Below, piece by piece: positions 6,118 to 7,575 of a DNA stretch of 7,575 nt. The notes beneath the pieces were generated by a model, which made no database searches, was not told the origin of the DNA, and was given only the letters and a program-made list of their open reading frames with translations. This stretch comes from Cyclobacteriaceae bacterium (GTDB taxonomy: Bacteria; Bacteroidota; Bacteroidia; Cytophagales; Cyclobacteriaceae). The stretch is taken from NCBI GenBank assembly GCA_947458795.1, contig CANHCD010000090.1, positions 1 to 7,575 on the forward strand, written 5' to 3'. How positions within the stretch are numbered: position 1 is the stretch's first letter; the number at the start of each line of letters is the position of its first letter. The translations under genes and the position numbers were made by a program.

Positions 6118-6789
6118 ATGTCCTCCCTGTTTAATTTTTTAGCATCCTCTGATAATCCAAACTCTTTAGGTTATAAATTTCGGATAAAAAGGCTTCAGGA
6201 ATTCGAAAAAATGTTTTTTTCTCGATTTTCAGGGCTTGAAAAAATTGAAATTCTAGATGTCGGAGGCACGAGTTATTTTTGGAAAAATAGTACCCTACTT
6301 TCCCATCCTGGCCTTCGCATTACTTTACTCAATCTCTACCCTGTGGAAACTAGCCATCCGGCTATCCATGCTGTACAAGGCGATGCCACCGACATGCGCG
6401 AGTTTGAAACGGGCAGCTTTGATTTAGTTTTTTCAAATTCGGTCATTGAGCATTTGTATACCCTAGAGCTGCAACAAAAGATGGCTTCAGAGATTCTCCG
6501 GGTAGGGAAAAGTTATTTTATTCAAACCCCCGATGTTTATTTTCCGATAGAAGCACATTATGCCTTGCCCTTTGCGCAGTATTACCCTAAGGCTTTCCTT
6601 CACTTTGTGCTGACCCAAACGAAGCTCAGCCGCATGAAAAAATGGAGCTCGGCAGAAGCAAGCCAATACATAGCTGAAATTCGGCTGCTCAATGCCCAAG
6701 AAATGAAAGCATTATTTCCCGGCGCGTCCCTCCTGAAGGAAAAAGTACTTGGTCTTACCAAGTCCATCACGGCACATAACCTCGTTTAA
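6118..6789 (+). CDS. Class I SAM-dependent methyltransferase with DVGGT motif I, probably glycan-related
   Basis: A 223-residue cytoplasmic protein with a compact SAM-binding core. Motif I is ILDVGGTSYFW (45-55), where GGT replaces the usual GCG; this variant recurs, to my recollection, in a methyltransferase family from surface-polysaccharide loci. VQGDATDM (86-93) is the acidic loop after the third strand, and FDLVFSNSVIEHL (101-113) is motif IV with the Methyltransf_11-type EH pair. The segment TPDVYFPIEAHYALPF (137-152) is likely to line the substrate pocket. The chosen ATG gives a complete N-terminal helix; AAGGA ends about 11 bases upstream and is a weak ribosome site at best. It is transcribed away from the sugar phosphotransferase across a shared 149-bp region, and its TAA overlaps the stop codon of the convergent ABC gene. 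The substrate is unknown; a sugar, lipid or small metabolite is possible. Confidence 0.85.
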   Translation: MSSLFNFLASSDNPNSLGYKFRIKRLQEFEKMFFSRFSGLEKIEILDVGGTSYFWKNSTLLSHPGLRITLLNLYPVETSHPAIHAVQGDATDMREFETGSFDLVFSNSVIEHLYTLELQQKMASEILRVGKSYFIQTPDVYFPIEAHYALPFAQYYPKAFLHFVLTQTKLSRMKKWSSAEASQYIAEIRLLNAQEMKALFPGASLLKEKVLGLTKSITAHNLV

Positions 6790-7575
6790 TCCGCGAACTG
6801 CAAGCGAACTAGATTCGCATAAATGCCGGAAGCGTCTTGCACTAGCTCTTGATGGCTACCTTCCTCCACAATTTTCCCATTCGTCAACACGTAGATTCGA
6901 TCCACCTTCCGGATTGTAGCTAGTCGATGTGCAATGATTAGCGTGGTTCTGCCCTTCATCAATTCATTTAGGGCCTCTTGCACCAAAGCCTCTGATTCTG
7001 CATCCAAGGAGGACGTCGCCTCATCCAAAATTAAAATTGCAGGGTCTTTTAGTATCGCCCTCGCGATTGCTACCCGCTGCCGCTGCCCTCCAGAAAGTTT
7101 AATTCCACGCTCTCCAACCAAGGTGTCCAAGCCCTCAGGAAACTGGGAGATAAACTGCCAGGCATTTGCTTTTTTTGCAGCAAGGATGATCTCTTCCTCG
7201 GTGGCAGTAGGCTTGGCGTAGGCAATGTTTTCTCGGATACTACCGCCAAACAAGAGTACTTCTTGGGGAACAATCCCTATTTTACTTCGCAAAGAAGCCA
7301 AGTTCCAATGGCTTATCGGTTCCCCATCAATCCAGATTTGGCCTTTCGCAACTTCGTAAAACCGAAGCAATAGATGAATAATGGTTGATTTTCCAGCACC
7401 TGAAGGCCCTACCAACGCAACTTTCTCCCCAGATTGAATCTTAAATGTCACGCCCTTCAATACCTCCACCTCGGGACGCGTAGGGTAATGGAAGCCTACC
7501 TCATCAAATTCGATGGTTCCTTTGATCGCAGCAATCTGCACTCCAATTCCTGCTTCTTCCTCCTCAGCCAATAAC
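6786..7575 (-). CDS. ABC exporter, C-terminal nucleotide-binding domain (N-terminus off window)
   Basis: The minus-strand frame is open through the right edge and enters the window as codons reading LLAEEEEAGIG, which look like the linker after the membrane domain (typically ...ELLxEEEE). No true start is visible: the only candidate near the edge is a TTG at 7571 inside that linker. Counting from that Leu, the ATPase domain is complete: A-loop Tyr in FHYPTRPEVEVL (Y29), Walker A GPSGAGKS (55-62), Q-loop VPQE (Q103), signature LSGGQRQRVAIARA (159-172), Walker B ILILDEA (179-185) with E184, D-loop SLD and switch H215 in IIAHRLATI. This is the pattern of type IV fused TMD-NBD exporters such as MsbA. 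The substrate cannot be told without the membrane part; lipid, lipopolysaccharide precursor, peptide or drug are all possible. Its stop overlaps the stop of the convergent methyltransferase gene and no terminator hairpin lies between them. Confidence 0.94.
   Translation of the reverse strand, partial: LLAEEEEAGIGVQIAAIKGTIEFDEVGFHYPTRPEVEVLKGVTFKIQSGEKVALVGPSGAGKSTIIHLLLRFYEVAKGQIWIDGEPISHWNLASLRSKIGIVPQEVLLFGGSIRENIAYAKPTATEEEIILAAKKANAWQFISQFPEGLDTLVGERGIKLSGGQRQRVAIARAILKDPAILILDEATSSLDAESEALVQEALNELMKGRTTLIIAHRLATIRKVDRIYVLTNGKIVEEGSHQELVQDASGIYANLVRLQFAD

Noticed and set aside
7569..7571. TTG as a start codon for the ABC protein.
   Set aside because: The same frame continues upstream through the window edge, and the residues around the TTG look like the linker between membrane and ATPase domains, so the gene is truncated by the window rather than a stand-alone ATPase.

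Overview
The window looks like chromosomal DNA of a Bacteroidota bacterium, most likely in the Cytophagales (Cyclobacteriaceae/Algoriphagus-like). This is inferred from protein style, moderate-to-low GC, the absence of convincing Shine-Dalgarno sites, promoter candidates of the Bacteroidota type (TTTG-N19-TAnnTTTG), and a nanoRNase/pAp-phosphatase gene divergent from ndk. No database search was possible. Coding density is high and no gene-free stretch exceeds 300 bases. I see no rRNA, tRNA, CRISPR, insertion sequence or other sign of a mobile island.

Layout. (1) Positions 1-855, minus strand: the N-terminal 285 residues of an NrnA-type DHH/DHHA1 phosphoesterase, cut by the left edge. (2) 856-1040: a divergent control region holding a perfect 11-bp inverted repeat and promoter candidates for both directions. 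(3) 1041-1463, plus: nucleoside diphosphate kinase. (4) 1482-1515: a strong bidirectional terminator between convergent genes. (5) 1531-5968, minus: four genes in the order (as transcribed) polyprenyl-phosphate sugar phosphotransferase, zinc-ribbon SAM methyltransferase, 2H phosphoesterase, CrtI/CrtD-family carotenoid desaturase. The first three overlap each other by a few bases and look like one translational unit. The desaturase follows after a 70-bp gap and ends at the shared terminator. (6) 5969-6117: a second divergent control region with a 9-bp palindrome. (7) 6118-6789, plus: a second SAM methyltransferase with a DVGGT motif I. (8) 6786-7575, minus: the C-terminal nucleotide-binding domain of an ABC exporter, cut by the right edge; its stop codon overlaps the stop of the preceding convergent gene.

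How the genes may work together. nrnA and ndk are housekeeping genes for nucleotide recycling. The phosphotransferase should start a lipid-linked surface glycan at the inner membrane, and the two methyltransferases could modify that glycan or a precursor. The 2H phosphoesterase and the carotenoid desaturase have no obvious role in glycan assembly. Their co-linear position is the least explained feature of the window. Most of the content is recognisable family members. I do not see a clearly new system; the best leads are the overlapping phosphotransferase-methyltransferase-2H trio and the two palindromes in the divergent intergenic regions.
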